NCBI RefSeq assembly: GCF_003473485.1
Contig: NC_053047.1
Span: 11,857,001 to 11,921,000 of the forward strand
Direction of reading: 5' to 3'
From: Medicago truncatula
Taxonomy: Eukaryota > Streptophyta > Magnoliopsida > Fabales > Fabaceae
DNA length: 64,000 nt
Shown here: positions 42,060-54,095 of the stretch, piece by piece
How the letters are laid out: each line of letters begins with the position of its first letter
Position numbering within the stretch: the first letter of the stretch is position 1
Notes under the pieces: generated by a model
What the model was told of the DNA's origin: nothing
The model's database searches: none
Seen by the model: the letters and a program-made list of their open reading frames with translations, nothing else
Position numbers and translations under genes: made by a program

Positions 42060-44560
42060 GTTGATTTCTATAATTTTTTCAAGTTTGTAGATTGGTCTCT
42101 CTTTATGTTTCAAAATCTGCACAATAGGTCAACAATTTTTCAAATTTCACATATTGGTCCCTAAACCTTTAAAAAATTTCAACTTTGCCCCAATTTAAAA
42201 TTTGACCCTTATTTTTAAAGTTCCCATTTTTTTACCTCTTTTATTTTGATATTTATATACTCTTTACTTAAAAAAATTAAAATTTATAGACATGACCTAA
42301 CTCTAAATAAACTATCATTTATACCAAACAAAAAACATTAAGATTGAAAACTTAATAAATTAATATAAAAAAAAAATTGTTTAGATTACATTTGTACATA
42401 AGTTATCTTGATTTTTGTTTATGTCATGCGACAACTTGTAGGCATATATTCTCCTTGAACATTGTAACCAAAAATTAAAATATTCTCCTAGAACATTCTC
42501 AGAAACTTAGATATATAGCAAGACAAAATATATTTTTCATGAAGATACAAAGCATTTGTAGGGTATCATAGTCACGCATATTGTTCTCATATAAACAAAC
42601 ATATATAAAGTGGCGTGATAGAACTGCAAATTTTAGCCTATCATTGGTTACTAAATTTATGTCAAATTTCATGTCACACATTATTTTATATGTAAAGTGG
42701 GGGCACATAAATTGTCACTGCCAGCTTTGGTGCCATATAATTTGCACCACGTCTTTGACTTATTATTCAGGTTCTTCATGTTTCCAACTTGCCATGTTCT
42801 AGTAGGTACGTTTGTTGCCTCTACCAAATTGACCATATGGTCATGTTTGATCATAGATATAATATGAATATATTAATTGAGAGGGTAAGATTAAGTGAGA
42901 AGTGCATAATATTGTCTTATTACATATTTTTTTAAATCAAGGCCTAATTTTATGTGTAGAATTTTTATTTTTTTTTGGCTTAACTTTCATCTTCTCAAGA
43001 GAAAGGATCTGATAATCTAGTGTTCGGCCGAGACTTGAGTAAAATCAAATCAAAATTACAACCAACCATCCTAAATTTAGTAAAAGTGAACCTAGCTGCA
43101 TAAGTTAAGTAGTTTTTTTGTTTTAGCGGTGAAAAAAGAAAGAAACGCACGTTAAGTCTAAAACTTCAATGTTTAACTTCACAAAAATCACGGCAGAAGA
43201 GCATTGAAACGCGAGAAATTGAAAGTTAACGTTGTTCCAAACACCCATTAAGTATAAAAAAAAAACAAAAGCTACGAATATAATTAAAGCTACGGTGGGT
43301 GTCACCTTGATTTAGTTTGTAAAGAAAGGACAGAAAAAGTATTTTTTTTTGAATGGAGGAAAGAAAGTAAAACAGAAGGAATGGAATATTTTGTGTCATT
43401 GTCCTTCCAAAGCAATGAAAGAAATGACTGAATGAGATGCACTCATCCACGTGAGTCATGCAAGGATTTCACTTTTAAAATAATTTACATTTTGATAAAT
43501 TTTTATTTTATTTAACTAATAATTGAAAATAATTTAGTTTTTAGTATTTCACTTTTATTTTTAAAAGCAAACAACTTAAATTAAAATGAGAAGTAGAAGT
43601 GTGTAGTTTTGTGTTTTTTTTTAAAAGTTAGCAAAAAAATTCACATACATTAAACCGTAGTCTAATATATCAAATATTCTAGAAATTTGTATCATTTTAA
43701 CAATATTTAAGGAGATAAAAAAAAAAATTACCTCTTAAATCAATCCATAGTTAGTCAAATATTGTATTTTTTAATGTATTAATATAAGTTTTGTTGTGTT
43801 TTATTTATTATTCATTTGTCTCAACCATCGTCTTCTTGATTGTGATTTATCAAGAGTTATCATAATCTTAAACAACAGCATCACCATCGTTGGTTGAATA
43901 TAACACATTACAAATATATATTTTCAAGTCTATCAGAAAGGAAAAGTACCTTACGTTTCCATTTATATATATTATGAATTTGGGAAGTTTTCATTTTCAA
44001 TTTGGTTTGAAAAATGTGGTTTGTGACAACTGTTTGATAAACATGTGTCTTCTATATAGTCATCATTGAATAATTAAGAAGAAAAAATAATTTTATCATC
44101 CACGAGTACTAACTTAGCTGTTAAAAATATCAAAATTGTTAGATCAAATATTGAGATTGATGTCTGAACTCTGATTTCTTCACCAACATGCATGAATTTC
44201 TAATAGTTATTGTGATCTCGTCTATATAAGATTGATAATATATGTTCTTATCAGTTTAATATCTGATATGTGGTCCAACGGATCACACGATATTAAATTA
44301 CTTTTTTGAGGGGGAGAAGTCACCTCAGTAGCTTACTACTGGACTTTCTCATATGTCGCTCATGCGTTGCACTATTGCATGAGTCAGATGCATCCCACAA
44401 AAAAAGATTGATAAATCTATTAAAATATGAAAACTATCGTATTCTTCCAATTAAACAAAAATTGCAGCGTAATCTTCGTTGTCATGATGGAGACTAGATG
44501 CGGAAAATGAAACCGTTCTAATAGCTTAGCTACCATTTCAATCACCAAACGAAAACACAG
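42060..44560 (+). repeat. Segmental duplication, copy A (partner 60070-64000)
   Basis: Collinear matches in the same orientation: 42065-42250 with 60140-60390; 42475-42600 with 60595-60740; 42660-42790 with 60788-60950; 43370-43470 with 62255-62345; 43785-44030 with 63545-63835; 44446-44525 with 63911-63990. No gene is seen in either copy. Differences in spacing are explained by insertions in the partner (MITEs at 60967 and 62417) and by a repeat insertion here at 44257-44405. Confidence 0.8.
44257..44405. mobile_element. Unclassified ~150-bp dispersed repeat, copy 1
   Basis: Starts CAGTTTAATATCTGATATG and ends CATCCCACAAAAAAAG; internal hairpin-prone 'cagtagcttactactgg'. Absent at the matching point of the duplicated copy B (about 63890), so it inserted after the duplication. 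A second copy is in the anion-channel gene at 53227-53378. Confidence 0.65.
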
Positions 44561-44589
44561 CACGCTCTAAATTTATATTGGTTCACATA

Positions 44590-47140
44590 ACTTTTTTTAG
44601 GAAGCCAAAATATAATAAAAAGTCAAACACAAAATGTGCTTAAGATGGAATAAAAAGATACAAAAGTTCTTAACAACAAGAGGATCAAACCCCCCAACAA
44701 AACAATACAAACAAACAAAACTCAATTGGAAGAATAATTCAGACAAGGATAATTAGTCAACAAAGATTTAAATCAATAACTAGATCTATTTGAATTTTAA
44801 TCTACTTGTAGAGTACCGATTGTTGATAATGATACTGATATCTATGAAAGAGCTTCGAAGTTTGCTAATGATTAATCTCTTTTCAAGAATTTGACTATCC
44901 ATCTTTAATGAGTTCCACTCGAATCAAATATTGGTTCTCAACTTATGTTTTTACACATATTACGATAGAACAATAACGTCCTCTATTATCGAATCCACCC
45001 CACACACCTCATTATTATAGATGAGGTTGTTTCGCGCTTTTCAAATGGTCCACACCGCCGCATGCCAAATCAACTGATAACCCTTCAGAATCCTCTTAAT
45101 AGATCCCTTATCACTCCAACATTCCCAACGGATAAAAAGATTCGGCGGAACCATAAAATTAAAATCTAACCACCTCATTAATTTGTGCCAAACCGACCTT
45201 TACCACCTCACAATGGAGGAAGATATGATTTGATGACTCTTCCGAAACATTACAAAGGACATAAGAGGTCGTAGCCCCCAACGGAAGGACATTCCTCACA
45301 CATAGATTTATCTGACTCGGGATTCTATCATACATAAGCTTCCAAGAAAAGGCCACCACTTTTAATGGAGCCCTGCTTTTCCAAATATTGACGAAAACCC
45401 TCCTTTCTAAGCCACTGAGGTTATCATCCACTAAAACATCCTCCTCTAACTTCTTATACATAGAGTTCACAGAATAAACACCATTTTCCTCCAACCTCCA
45501 CCACCACCTATCCTTGTTTTGAGTCGGCCTAAAACCATCCAAAATCTTGTAACAAGTTGGCAAACAATTGGCCTTCCCAAACCAAGAAGTTACGTCTCCA
45601 AGACCACACCCAAGAGGCTCCTAATTAAATCGTTCACCTCCATCATCTCCGATATAGAAAGATCTTTCTGGTTTGAAATTGCATATAATCGCGGATACTT
45701 GGTTCGTAATGGAACAACCCCTCTCCAAATATCATTCCAAAAACTCGTTTTCATCCCATTACCCACCCTTCTAACAACCTTGGAATTGAACCAACTGAGC
45801 CCAACCGTCCCCTCCAAACTCACCAAGTCTTTCCACCACTTAGAAGCATACCAAGGGCACAACTTACCACCACCCTCAAGCAACATTCCCACATTACCGT
45901 CATATTTCTCCCTAAGGAATTCTAGCTAAAACAAGTTTTCCCCTTGAATCAAACGCCACTACCACTTGACCAAAAGACTCAAGTTTTCCCGCCTAACATC
46001 CCTCACTCCCAATCCACCCTTAGCCTTCGGTTGACACACCTTGGACCACTTAAGGAAATTACGAGCCATATACATGAACTCTGAAGGCACATTTAACGCA
46101 ATCAAACAACTCTTTGAGAAGTTAACTTTTAAACCTGATGTCATCTCGAAACCTCTCAACAATGCTTTTAACGTCTACAAATTTGCCACGGTTGCTTTCC
46201 ATATGCGAAAAAACCAACTCATATCTCTTGAACCGGAATCCTTCAATCAGATTAAGACTCAAGGCATTCCTCATCAAACAACTAAAACCTTCCGCCACCA
46301 AGAGAAAAATGAATGGAGCTAAATGGTAGCCCTTTTGAACCCTCTTTGGATATTGACCTCTTCCGTCGGACTCCCATTCACAAGAATCGACATACCACCT
46401 CCAAAAACACACGTCTTCATCCAAGACACCTACTTAGCACAAAAGCCAAATCTACACATCATATATTCTAAAAACCTCCAATCCACCGAATCATACGCCT
46501 TCTCAAAATCCACTTTAAGAATTAGGCATTGAAACTTAAACTTTTTCGCATAGTCAACTATTTCATTTTCAATCAAAACACCATCCATCAAATTACGACC
46601 TCTAAGGAAAGACGTCTGCGATGTAGATATAATATAAGTCATCCCCTCTGCCAATCGTCTAGAAAGCACCATGGAAGGAAGTTTATACAAACTTCCTTCG
46701 AGAGAAATAGGTCTTAACTCCTTTACTGTCGTTTGGGAAGACACCTTCGGAATTAAAGTCACAAAGTAAGCCAATAAACTTTTTGGCACCACCTCGTTTG
46801 CATGAAATTGATCAAACAAAATCCGCATCTCGTTCTTCAACAAATACCAAAACTCCTTAATAAAAGGAAAATTAAAACCATCCGGTCCCGAACTTTTATT
46901 CCCATCGCTCGCCATCACAATTGCTTCAATTTCCATTAGAGTGAACGACCTTACCAAAGCCTCATTTTGTCCTCCGGATAATCTCGCAAATAATACACCA
47001 TCCAACCTAGGATGCTCCCATGGTGTTGAGGTGACATGCCTAGTACAATACGAAACCACCTTTCGAGATGAGTACCTAATCAATCCTACTCATAGACCTT
47101 CCATTTGGATGAACCCAAGTACCTTAAAGAAATATGTATT
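44590..47140 (-). pseudogene. Decayed LINE ORF2 (reverse transcriptase to zf-RVT)
   Basis: Read on the minus strand from 47083: KSSGPDGFNFPFIKEFW, VTLIPKVSSQTTVKELRPIS, SQTSFLRGRNLMDGVL, ILKVDFEKAYDSVDWRFLEY (RT core). Frameshifts follow, then QKGYHLAPFIFLLVAEGF, SGLKVNFSKSCLIALNV, KAKGGLGVRDVRRENLSLLV, then GNGMKTSFWNDIWRGVVPL. The end is the zf-RVT region (VYSVNSMYKKLEED, WKSRAPLKVVAFSWKLMYDR). A T7 run at 44591-44597 is the remains of the poly-A. At least four frame breaks were noted. The catalytic F-A-D-D region is not intact. Confidence 0.88.
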
Positions 47141-47149
47141 CAAAACATT

Positions 47150-47614
47150 TTATATTTTCATTTCAATAAGTTTTTAACGGTGATGGTCTTATTTGAGACA
47201 ACATCGTCAAATACTAAACATGTAGACGACTCTTTTACACAAACTTTGAAACTTTGAACATTTTCTTTTTGAAATCTTTTGTTCAGAAACACACATATAA
47301 CGTGGAAGATCCTGAACTTGAACTTTGAACCGTGTTTGAACTCGGAACACATAACAGATATTCAAATTAACAATATCAATACCAACTGTGCTAGGTTTTA
47401 AAAAGAAATTAGATCTTTGACTTGTGGGGAGTGGCAGTGGCTATGTGTGAGAATATTTATCACCTACTTCTTTTGACTTGTAATACTTTTTTACTTTCTC
47501 ATTTGTTTCCATTTTTCTTATTCATATTTATGGGGTTTCCTCAATATTCTTCATTCATGGACTCTCTTTTCATATTTGTATGTGCCATATTTTATGAACA
47601 TTAAAAATTTAGGG
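47150..47614. other. Short gene-free spacer
   Basis: No feature recognised apart from a small inverted phrase around 47230-47350 ('tttgaacat', 'gaacttgaac'). Confidence 0.5.
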
Positions 47615-47895
47615 AAAAAAATAGGGTTAATGGTGTTTTACCCCCTTGTAATATAGGTCATTTTTTGTTTTTCTCCCTGTAAAATATTTTTTTTGATTTA
47701 CCCCCTATAAAATATTTTTTTTTTGGAATACCCCCCTAATAGGTCATAAAAAAACGAAAAAATTATGCAAAAAAATAAAAATAAAGTCGTTTTTTTATGA
47801 CCTATTAGGGGGTATTCCAAAAAAAAAAAAAATTACAGGGGGTAAATCAAAAAAAATATTTTACAGGGGTAAAACACCATTAACCCGAAAAAATA
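47615..47895. mobile_element. MITE with near-palindromic structure
   Basis: The body is 47624-47886 (263 bp) with ends GGGTTAATGGTGTTTTACCC and its complement. The whole element folds on itself ('acccccctaataggtcataa' against 'ttatgacctattagggggta'). Flanks AAAAAAATA and GAAAAAATA match at 8 of 9 positions, a likely 9-bp target duplication. Confidence 0.85.
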
Positions 47896-48045
47896 TTAGG
47901 TTATTAGCTCCTTTTTGTCAACTTAGATTAGATTAGTACTACTATTTACGGTTTTTCCTCAATCTTTTTCATTCATAGACATATACTCCCTTTTCAGAAT
48001 TATAGGGGCTAAATTTTATGACGGGCATAAAATAATTTTGGCAAA

Positions 48046-48197
48046 GTTATTAGGCAAGTTTTTATTTTTTAGTAGTTTAGCAGTTAGAACTCACACAATT
48101 AAATATGAAGAAGTGGGGTATTCGAGGTTCGAAACAATGTGTCTACCATTGTGTCTACCAACTGAGCTAAACTCACGGAGACGTTATTAGGCAAGTT
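48046..48197 (-). mobile_element. tRNA-derived SINE with 15-bp target duplication
   Basis: The body is 48061-48182 on the minus strand: box A TAGCTCAGTTGGTAGACA, box B GTTTCGAACCTC, then the family tail CCCACTTCTTCATATTTAAT and an A/T-rich end. GTTATTAGGCAAGTT is present at 48046-48060 and 48183-48197. 'gtgtctaccatt' is doubled within the head. Same family as 12575-12713. Confidence 0.9.
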
Positions 48198-48199
48198 AG

Positions 48200-49270
48200 T
48201 AGGTTATTCCTTTATATCAATTTCCATAAAAAAAATTGGAATAGCACTATTTATGATTTTTCCTCAAATCTTTTTAATTTCATTCATATAATCCCTTATC
48301 AGATTTATGGGTGCCAAATTTAATGGACATTAAAAAATTTAGGCAAAAATTATTAGGTTACTCTGTATGTTAATTTAGATTAGTACTACCTACTTATAAA
48401 TACATTTATTTTATTTTTTCTATTTTGTCAAACACAACTGTGCAGTCAGAAAAATACATAAGTCATTGAATAATATTGTAAAGTCATTTTGAAGTTAACA
48501 GCTTCTTATCTGTCATCTCAATATCTTATTATGATTTGGCTTATTGGACTCAATATTTGCAATGACCTGTACTCTTTTTGTTTGTTTCCTCATTTTTTGA
48601 TAAACTTTTTAATTAAAATGACCACGTTCTCAAAAGGAAGCTTGCTTTTAAAGACAGTGGAAGAACATTCCTTAAAAACACAAATAAAATTATATAAATA
48701 CAGGTGACATAAATATTTTATTGCTTCCCTAAAAAAAAAAATTGTTAGAATACAAAACTGACCTAACATTTGTTTTGGTCTTTTTTTTGAGAGCATTTGT
48801 TTTGGTCTTATTGACCTAATTATTTTTTTGCAGTCAAATAAATTACGTAAAATAAAAATATAATTTTTTGACATCAACAATTCTTGAACAACTTTATTCA
48901 TAAGCCGAATTACAATTATCAAGGTTTCCTTTTTGAATTGGAGGGTTAAGATTGAAAAGAGATCCATTTTAAATGAAGATAAATTTATTCAAGACATTGT
49001 CTGACACTAAATTGTACATCTATTATTCAGGATTTGAAATTTGGTTTGTCACCTTATAGGAGACTAATTCATTTAATTTGATCCAACACGTTGGCTTTTA
49101 TTGCTCGTTTAATTATTTTGTTTTTCTCATTTTTGATAATTTTTTAATTAATCCCCTCAAAAAGATTAATTAAAATAAACACGTTTTTCAAAAGGAAGCC
49201 TTATTTTGAGGACAAGGGAAAAACGTTTTTTAAAAAACATAAATAAACATAAATTCACTAATTATGTAAA
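48200..49270. other. Gene-free AT-rich region with local direct repeat
   Basis: 48580-48690 ('ctcattttttgataaacttt', 'ttctcaaaaggaagcttg') is repeated, diverged, at 49125-49240 ('ctcatttttgataatttttt', 'tttcaaaaggaagcctta'). No gene seen. Confidence 0.55.
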
Positions 49271-49275
49271 TACAA

Positions 49276-49800
49276 GTTTTTTTTTTAGCAAAGGAAAGAT
49301 TAATTCATTTCATTAATATATAATAAGTGGATAGAAGTAACCACGAACATCATAAAAAAAGGTAGGGACAAAAATGAGATAAGGAAGCTCTAGCGATGTA
49401 ATGAGCTACCTTATTTGCTTGTCTCCTTGCATAAATCACAGAATAATTATCGTGGGATGCTAATAAGGTCTTACATCTAGAGATTATATCTCCAAACTCA
49501 TTAAGAGGAGTAGAGGTGGAGATAATAGCATCAACAACTAACTTGCAATCAGATAATCCATAACATCTAGAGATTATATCTTCAAGAAGGCTTAGAGCCT
49601 CGACTTCTGAAGGGGAAGAAGTATATAAAGAATACTTAGATAATCCATAACGCAACACCCCTGAAGAATCTCGAAAGCAGATGCCAAGCCCTGCGATGGT
49701 ATTGTTGATGAAGAGCGCACAATCTACATTGCATTTTAACCGGGATGGAGGAGGTTTAACTCATAGCTCATCCGGATGTAGATTCTGGTTGGGCTGCCTT
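49276..49800 (-). pseudogene. LINE 3' end: RNase H C-terminal fragment
   Basis: Minus strand: PSEVEALSLLEDIISRCYGL, SDCKLVVDAIISTSTPLNEF, YARRQANKVAHYIARASLSH, a plant L1 RNase H tail, followed by a stop and a T10 (poly-A) at about 49277-49286. 'ctagagattatatct' appears twice because of a small internal duplication. Confidence 0.8.
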
Positions 49801-50049
49801 GCTCTTTGTAAACAGTGTCATTCATGAAGAGAATTATGTGCTTGTTGAACGATCAATGACGAGGGAGTGTCAGTGTCAATGTCAATGTCTTCCCATAATT
49901 TAGAGTTTCGGCCCATTAACCCATTTTTTTTTATTATGGTTCAATTAGTGAAAAAAAAAAATTAACAGCCAGCATAGCATGATTAATAACTAAAATTGGT
50001 TTATTCAATGATATGTACACCTGGCCAGCCTACCACATGCAGCTTACAC

Positions 50050-51189
50050 TATAAATAGTCGTTTCACTATTTTTATGACTCCAAAACCTTAACACGTTTT
50101 CATTCTCATTTTCCTCTTCAAAACCTTAATTTCACATTTAAATTCTCTCTTTTTGATTATCATACCAACATCAGCTGCATCCAGAGAGAGACCTGAGTTC
50201 TACAACCGGTCTCCTCTGGAAGTCAAAACAAAAATTCAAGGTTTGTTTTCTTTTCCTTTTTATTTTATTTTATTTTATGTTAATTTTCTTCACATTAAAA
50301 TGTGCATATAGTTATGTTAATCCTATGATGAAGTCGGCAAATAGGTTTTGTATATAATAAAATGTTGCTTTGTTGATTTCTTTAATTCAAAGGTTGATAT
50401 GATTGATTTGATTTTCATTTCTTAAATGATGATGGGCCCTTCATACCTTCATGTGAATTCATGACCATAAGAAATGATATATTGATAGCTAGCTATGTTA
50501 TATTGCATTTATGACAATAACCAAATTAATAAATATTATAAATTTTCCTGGAGTTGATTTTAAGAACTGGAATTTCACATTTTGGAAGTAATTTTTTCTC
50601 CTTCTGGGGAGAGTTAGAGGAAAAAACTTTTCCAGGTTTTTGTTTTGTTTTAGATTAGTTTTCCCCTTTCTTAAACCCTTCTGGTGCCGGCTCATCAATC
50701 GAACTACCTACATGAGTACTTTCTTGTGTTAGTTAGCTATAGCTAACATGAATCTTTAATCAAATGTTAATTATGATTTTGACTAATGAAATGTTAATTA
50801 TGATTCATAATTTATGCCTTTTAGATTTTCTTAGAATGGGTGTGCATGCTTAAACACAAGACATTGTTTGTTTCTATCAAAAGAAAAAAGATTTTTTTGA
50901 AGAAAGTTGATGAATGTGATTCTTGTTGTAGTTGGTTTTAAAGTTGTTTGTAGTTTGTTATTTGTCTTACATTGAGTGTATAAATATGTCTGAGTATCCA
51001 TATCCTTTGAGCTAGTTTTTAGGATCAGATCTAACTCTATTTAACAATTTCATATGTACAAGATTACTATAAAAAAATTGTACTTTTAAGAAAATTTTAG
51101 TGGTTAGTTTTTGTTTGTACTATGTGATTCTTTGAATTGATTCTATTGTAACACAACTTTTTGTTTCTATATTTTTCAGGTTTAGCAGC
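50050..51189 (+). promoter_or_regulatory. Core promoter, 5'UTR exon and 5'UTR intron of the SLAH gene
   Basis: TATAAATAG lies at 50051-50059. A leader exon would run from about 50082 to 50240 (CT-rich, ends TTCAAG). A 939-bp intron with GTTTGT donor (50241) and TTTTTCAG acceptor (51179) separates it from GTTTAGCAGC-ATG. A 5'UTR intron of this size often affects expression in plants, which is inference here. Confidence 0.6.
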
Positions 51190-54005
51190 ATGGAAAATCA
51201 CATAACTCTTGAAATCATAGAACAAGCTTCTCCACCAGAAACTCCATCACTAATAAAGTATATATCATCAAATGAACTTGAAGATTTTGATGAATTTGAT
51301 TCTGAATTTCCCAGCCCAATTTCCAAAGTAAGACTCCTTTTTAAGTCATTTTTATTGCTTCTAATAAAATTTAAAATGCCTATATCATTTTAGAACTTAT
51401 GACATGTCCATACATCTTATTATCATAAAATATTTGGGATAACTTATGAGAACAGCTTATATCTTGCATAAAATTTGTTTGACCTTACTTTCTCTTTATA
51501 GAAATATGGTATCTTTCGATTGCTTATTTTGACTTATTTCCTGACATAAGCACTTGTGAGACTGTTTGACGCAATTTATATAAACAGCTTATGACATGTT
51601 CATAAATTAATTTCTTCTTTTTTCAGTAGCCTCTTAAAAATAGCTTATGAAACCAACTTATAGCGTATATGAAAATAAATTAACTTTATTTTATCTTTTG
51701 TTATAGAATTATCTTATATATAAGCACTTATATGTAAGCGCTTAATTAAGGTCTTTATCCAAACAAGACCTTGTGACATAACTAAAATCTAACTTTTTTT
51801 TCATGTATTTTCAATAGGAAAGTGAAGAAACATACAATCATCAAAGAAAGCCTTCAATTTCTGTTAGCATGCCACTTTGTTATAAAGAAACTCAACTTCA
51901 ATCACTAAACAACAACAATAACAAGAATGTTTCCTTTAGTGGCGAAAATGTTATTATCAGAGATGATTTAGCATCAGGAATTGCAATGTCTGAGCCTCCA
52001 AGACAATCAAAATTTAAGTCTCAACCAATGCCAAAAGGAGTTGCTTTCCAACAAGATGGTTCTCAAACTAGAAAGGCTAATCGTAATCATAATCAACCTG
52101 GAATAAAGATGTTTAGAGATAAGAGATTTGACTCGTTCAAAACATGGTCTGGTGGTGGACTCGAGAGACAATTATCGATTCTACGTGGAAAAGAACCGAT
52201 TGGAAATGCACAAGATGGTAACAACGCTACAAGAAGCTTTGATAGGGCTTTACCTGTTGATAGGTATTTTGATGCATTGGAAGGTCCAGAATTAGAAACT
52301 CTTAAGGTAAGTGATTTGGTTACATTCATCAACAAACTCATATTCAAGATTTTATGCTTTTACTCATTGAAGATTATAACATATTTTGTTTTTCCTCTTA
52401 CAACAGTCATCAGAAGAGATAATGCTACCTCATGACAAACAATGGCCGTTTCTTCTCCGGTTCCCCGTTTCATCATTCGGTATATGCCTCGGAGTTAGCA
52501 GCCAAGCAATTCTTTGGAAAACCCTAGCCACATCACCTACCACTGAATTCCTTCACATAACTCCCAAAATAAACCTAATCTTATGGTACATCTCCGCGGT
52601 ACTTATAGCTACCATTTTCGCAGTCTATATTCTCAAACTCCTTTTCTACTTCGAAGCAGTTCGTCGGGAATACTACCATCCGATCCGTGTTAACTTCTTC
52701 TTCGCACCATGGATAGCTCTCTTGTTTTTAGCACTTGGTGTGCCTCCATCCGTTACCAAAAACCTACATCAATCTCTATGGTACATTCTTATGGCACCAA
52801 TATTATTTCTCGAGCTAAAGATTTATGGACAATGGATGTCCGGTGGACAAAGGCGGCTTTCGAAGGTGGCGAACCCTTCGAATCATTTATCAGTTGTTGG
52901 AAACTTTGTTGGAGCGTTACTTGGTGCATCGATGGGACTAATTGAAGGACCTATTTTCTTCTTTGCTGTTGGACTTGCTCATTACACTGTGTTATTTGTG
53001 ACACTTTATCAAAGACTTCCAACTAATGCAACCCTACCTAAAGAGCTACATCCAGTGTTCTTTCTGTTTGTTGCAGCTCCTAGTGTTGCTTCAATGGCTT
53101 GGGCTAAGATACAAGGTTCATTTGATTATGGATCAAGGATTGCTTATTTCATTGCATTGTTCCTTTATTTCTCATTGGTAAGTTTTATTGTCACAATTTT
53201 ATTTGAAATAATCATAATTAATTTTCAGTTTAATATCTGATATATGGGCCAATTGTTCACACGATATTAAATTTATTTTTTGAGGTGGAGAGTCCACCAC
53301 AATAGCTTGCTATTGGGTCTCTCAAGTGTCGCCTTTGCGATGCACTGTTGCATTTACCTCGCGCGCCCCACTAAAAAAAATGCATAATTGATTATCATTG
53401 AATAAAACACCAGTATAGTATAATCTAACAATTTTCATTATTTATGAAATGTACTCACTAATTTTATATGCATCTACAGGCTGTCAGGATCAATTTCTTC
53501 AGAGGATTTAAGTAAGTTACATTAAATTACCCCTATCTCTCATTACTTATATTGTTTAATTAATTTCTCTATACTATTGAATTTTCTTTCATAAATTAAC
53601 TTTTTATGTTAATTTTACAGATTTTCTCTTGCATGGTGGGCCTATACTTTTCCAATGACTGGTGCAGCAATTGCAACAATAAGATACTCAAATCAAGTAC
53701 CAAATATTGTCACAAAATCATTGTGTATTGCATTGGCTCTAATCTCAACATTCACAGTTATAGCACTTCTTCTATCAACAATATTGCATGCATTTGTCTT
53801 CAGAGACCTCTTCCCTAATGACATTGCTATTGCCATAAGTGATAGAAAGAGAAAGCCACATAAACACTGGTTGTTTAGATATGGAAGCCAAGACTCCAAA
53901 GAGATTGAAAATTACTTGAAGTTTGTGAACACTGATGAAAGTAGTTTGGATGATTCTACGCCACAACCGTCCTCAAACGACACTGATCATAATTTGCCAA
54001 AATAA
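51190..54005 (+). CDS. SLAH3-like: S-type (slow) anion channel, SLAC1-homologue 3 type, 604 aa, five coding exons
   Basis: Exons 51190-51327, 51818-52306, 52407-53177, 53480-53511, 53621-54005 total 1815 nt without stops. A long hydrophilic N-terminus (~1-215, with RKPSISVSMP, RQLSILRGK and DKRFDSFKTWSGGGLERQLS) is rich in Ser within basic context, typical of kinase-regulated SLAH2/3 proteins. A ten-helix SLAC1/TehA-type channel domain follows (~220-545: WPFLLRFPVSSFGICLGVSS, EYYHPIRVNFFFAPWIALLF, LELKIYGQWMSGGQRRLSKV, SLAWWAYTFPMTGAA), then a short acidic tail. Relatives at the plasma membrane conduct nitrate and chloride and are activated by CPK/CBL-CIPK phosphorylation. Assignment to SLAH3 rather than SLAH2 is by overall pattern only. 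Intron 3 carries a small dispersed repeat. Confidence 0.92.
53227..53378. mobile_element. Unclassified ~150-bp dispersed repeat, copy 2, in SLAH intron 3
   Basis: Matches 44257-44405: 'cagtttaatatctgatat', 'cacacgatattaaattta', 'gaggtggagagtccacca', 'agcttgctattggg', ending in an A-run. Fully intronic and does not disturb the splice sites. Confidence 0.65.
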
Positions 54006-54095
54006 TTCGATTGCAAGGTTTTAAATAAGGGTTTGCGAGGATCTAGGCTGTGACATCGATGTTTTTGATAGTACTTTTGCATTGGTATTGGTAAA

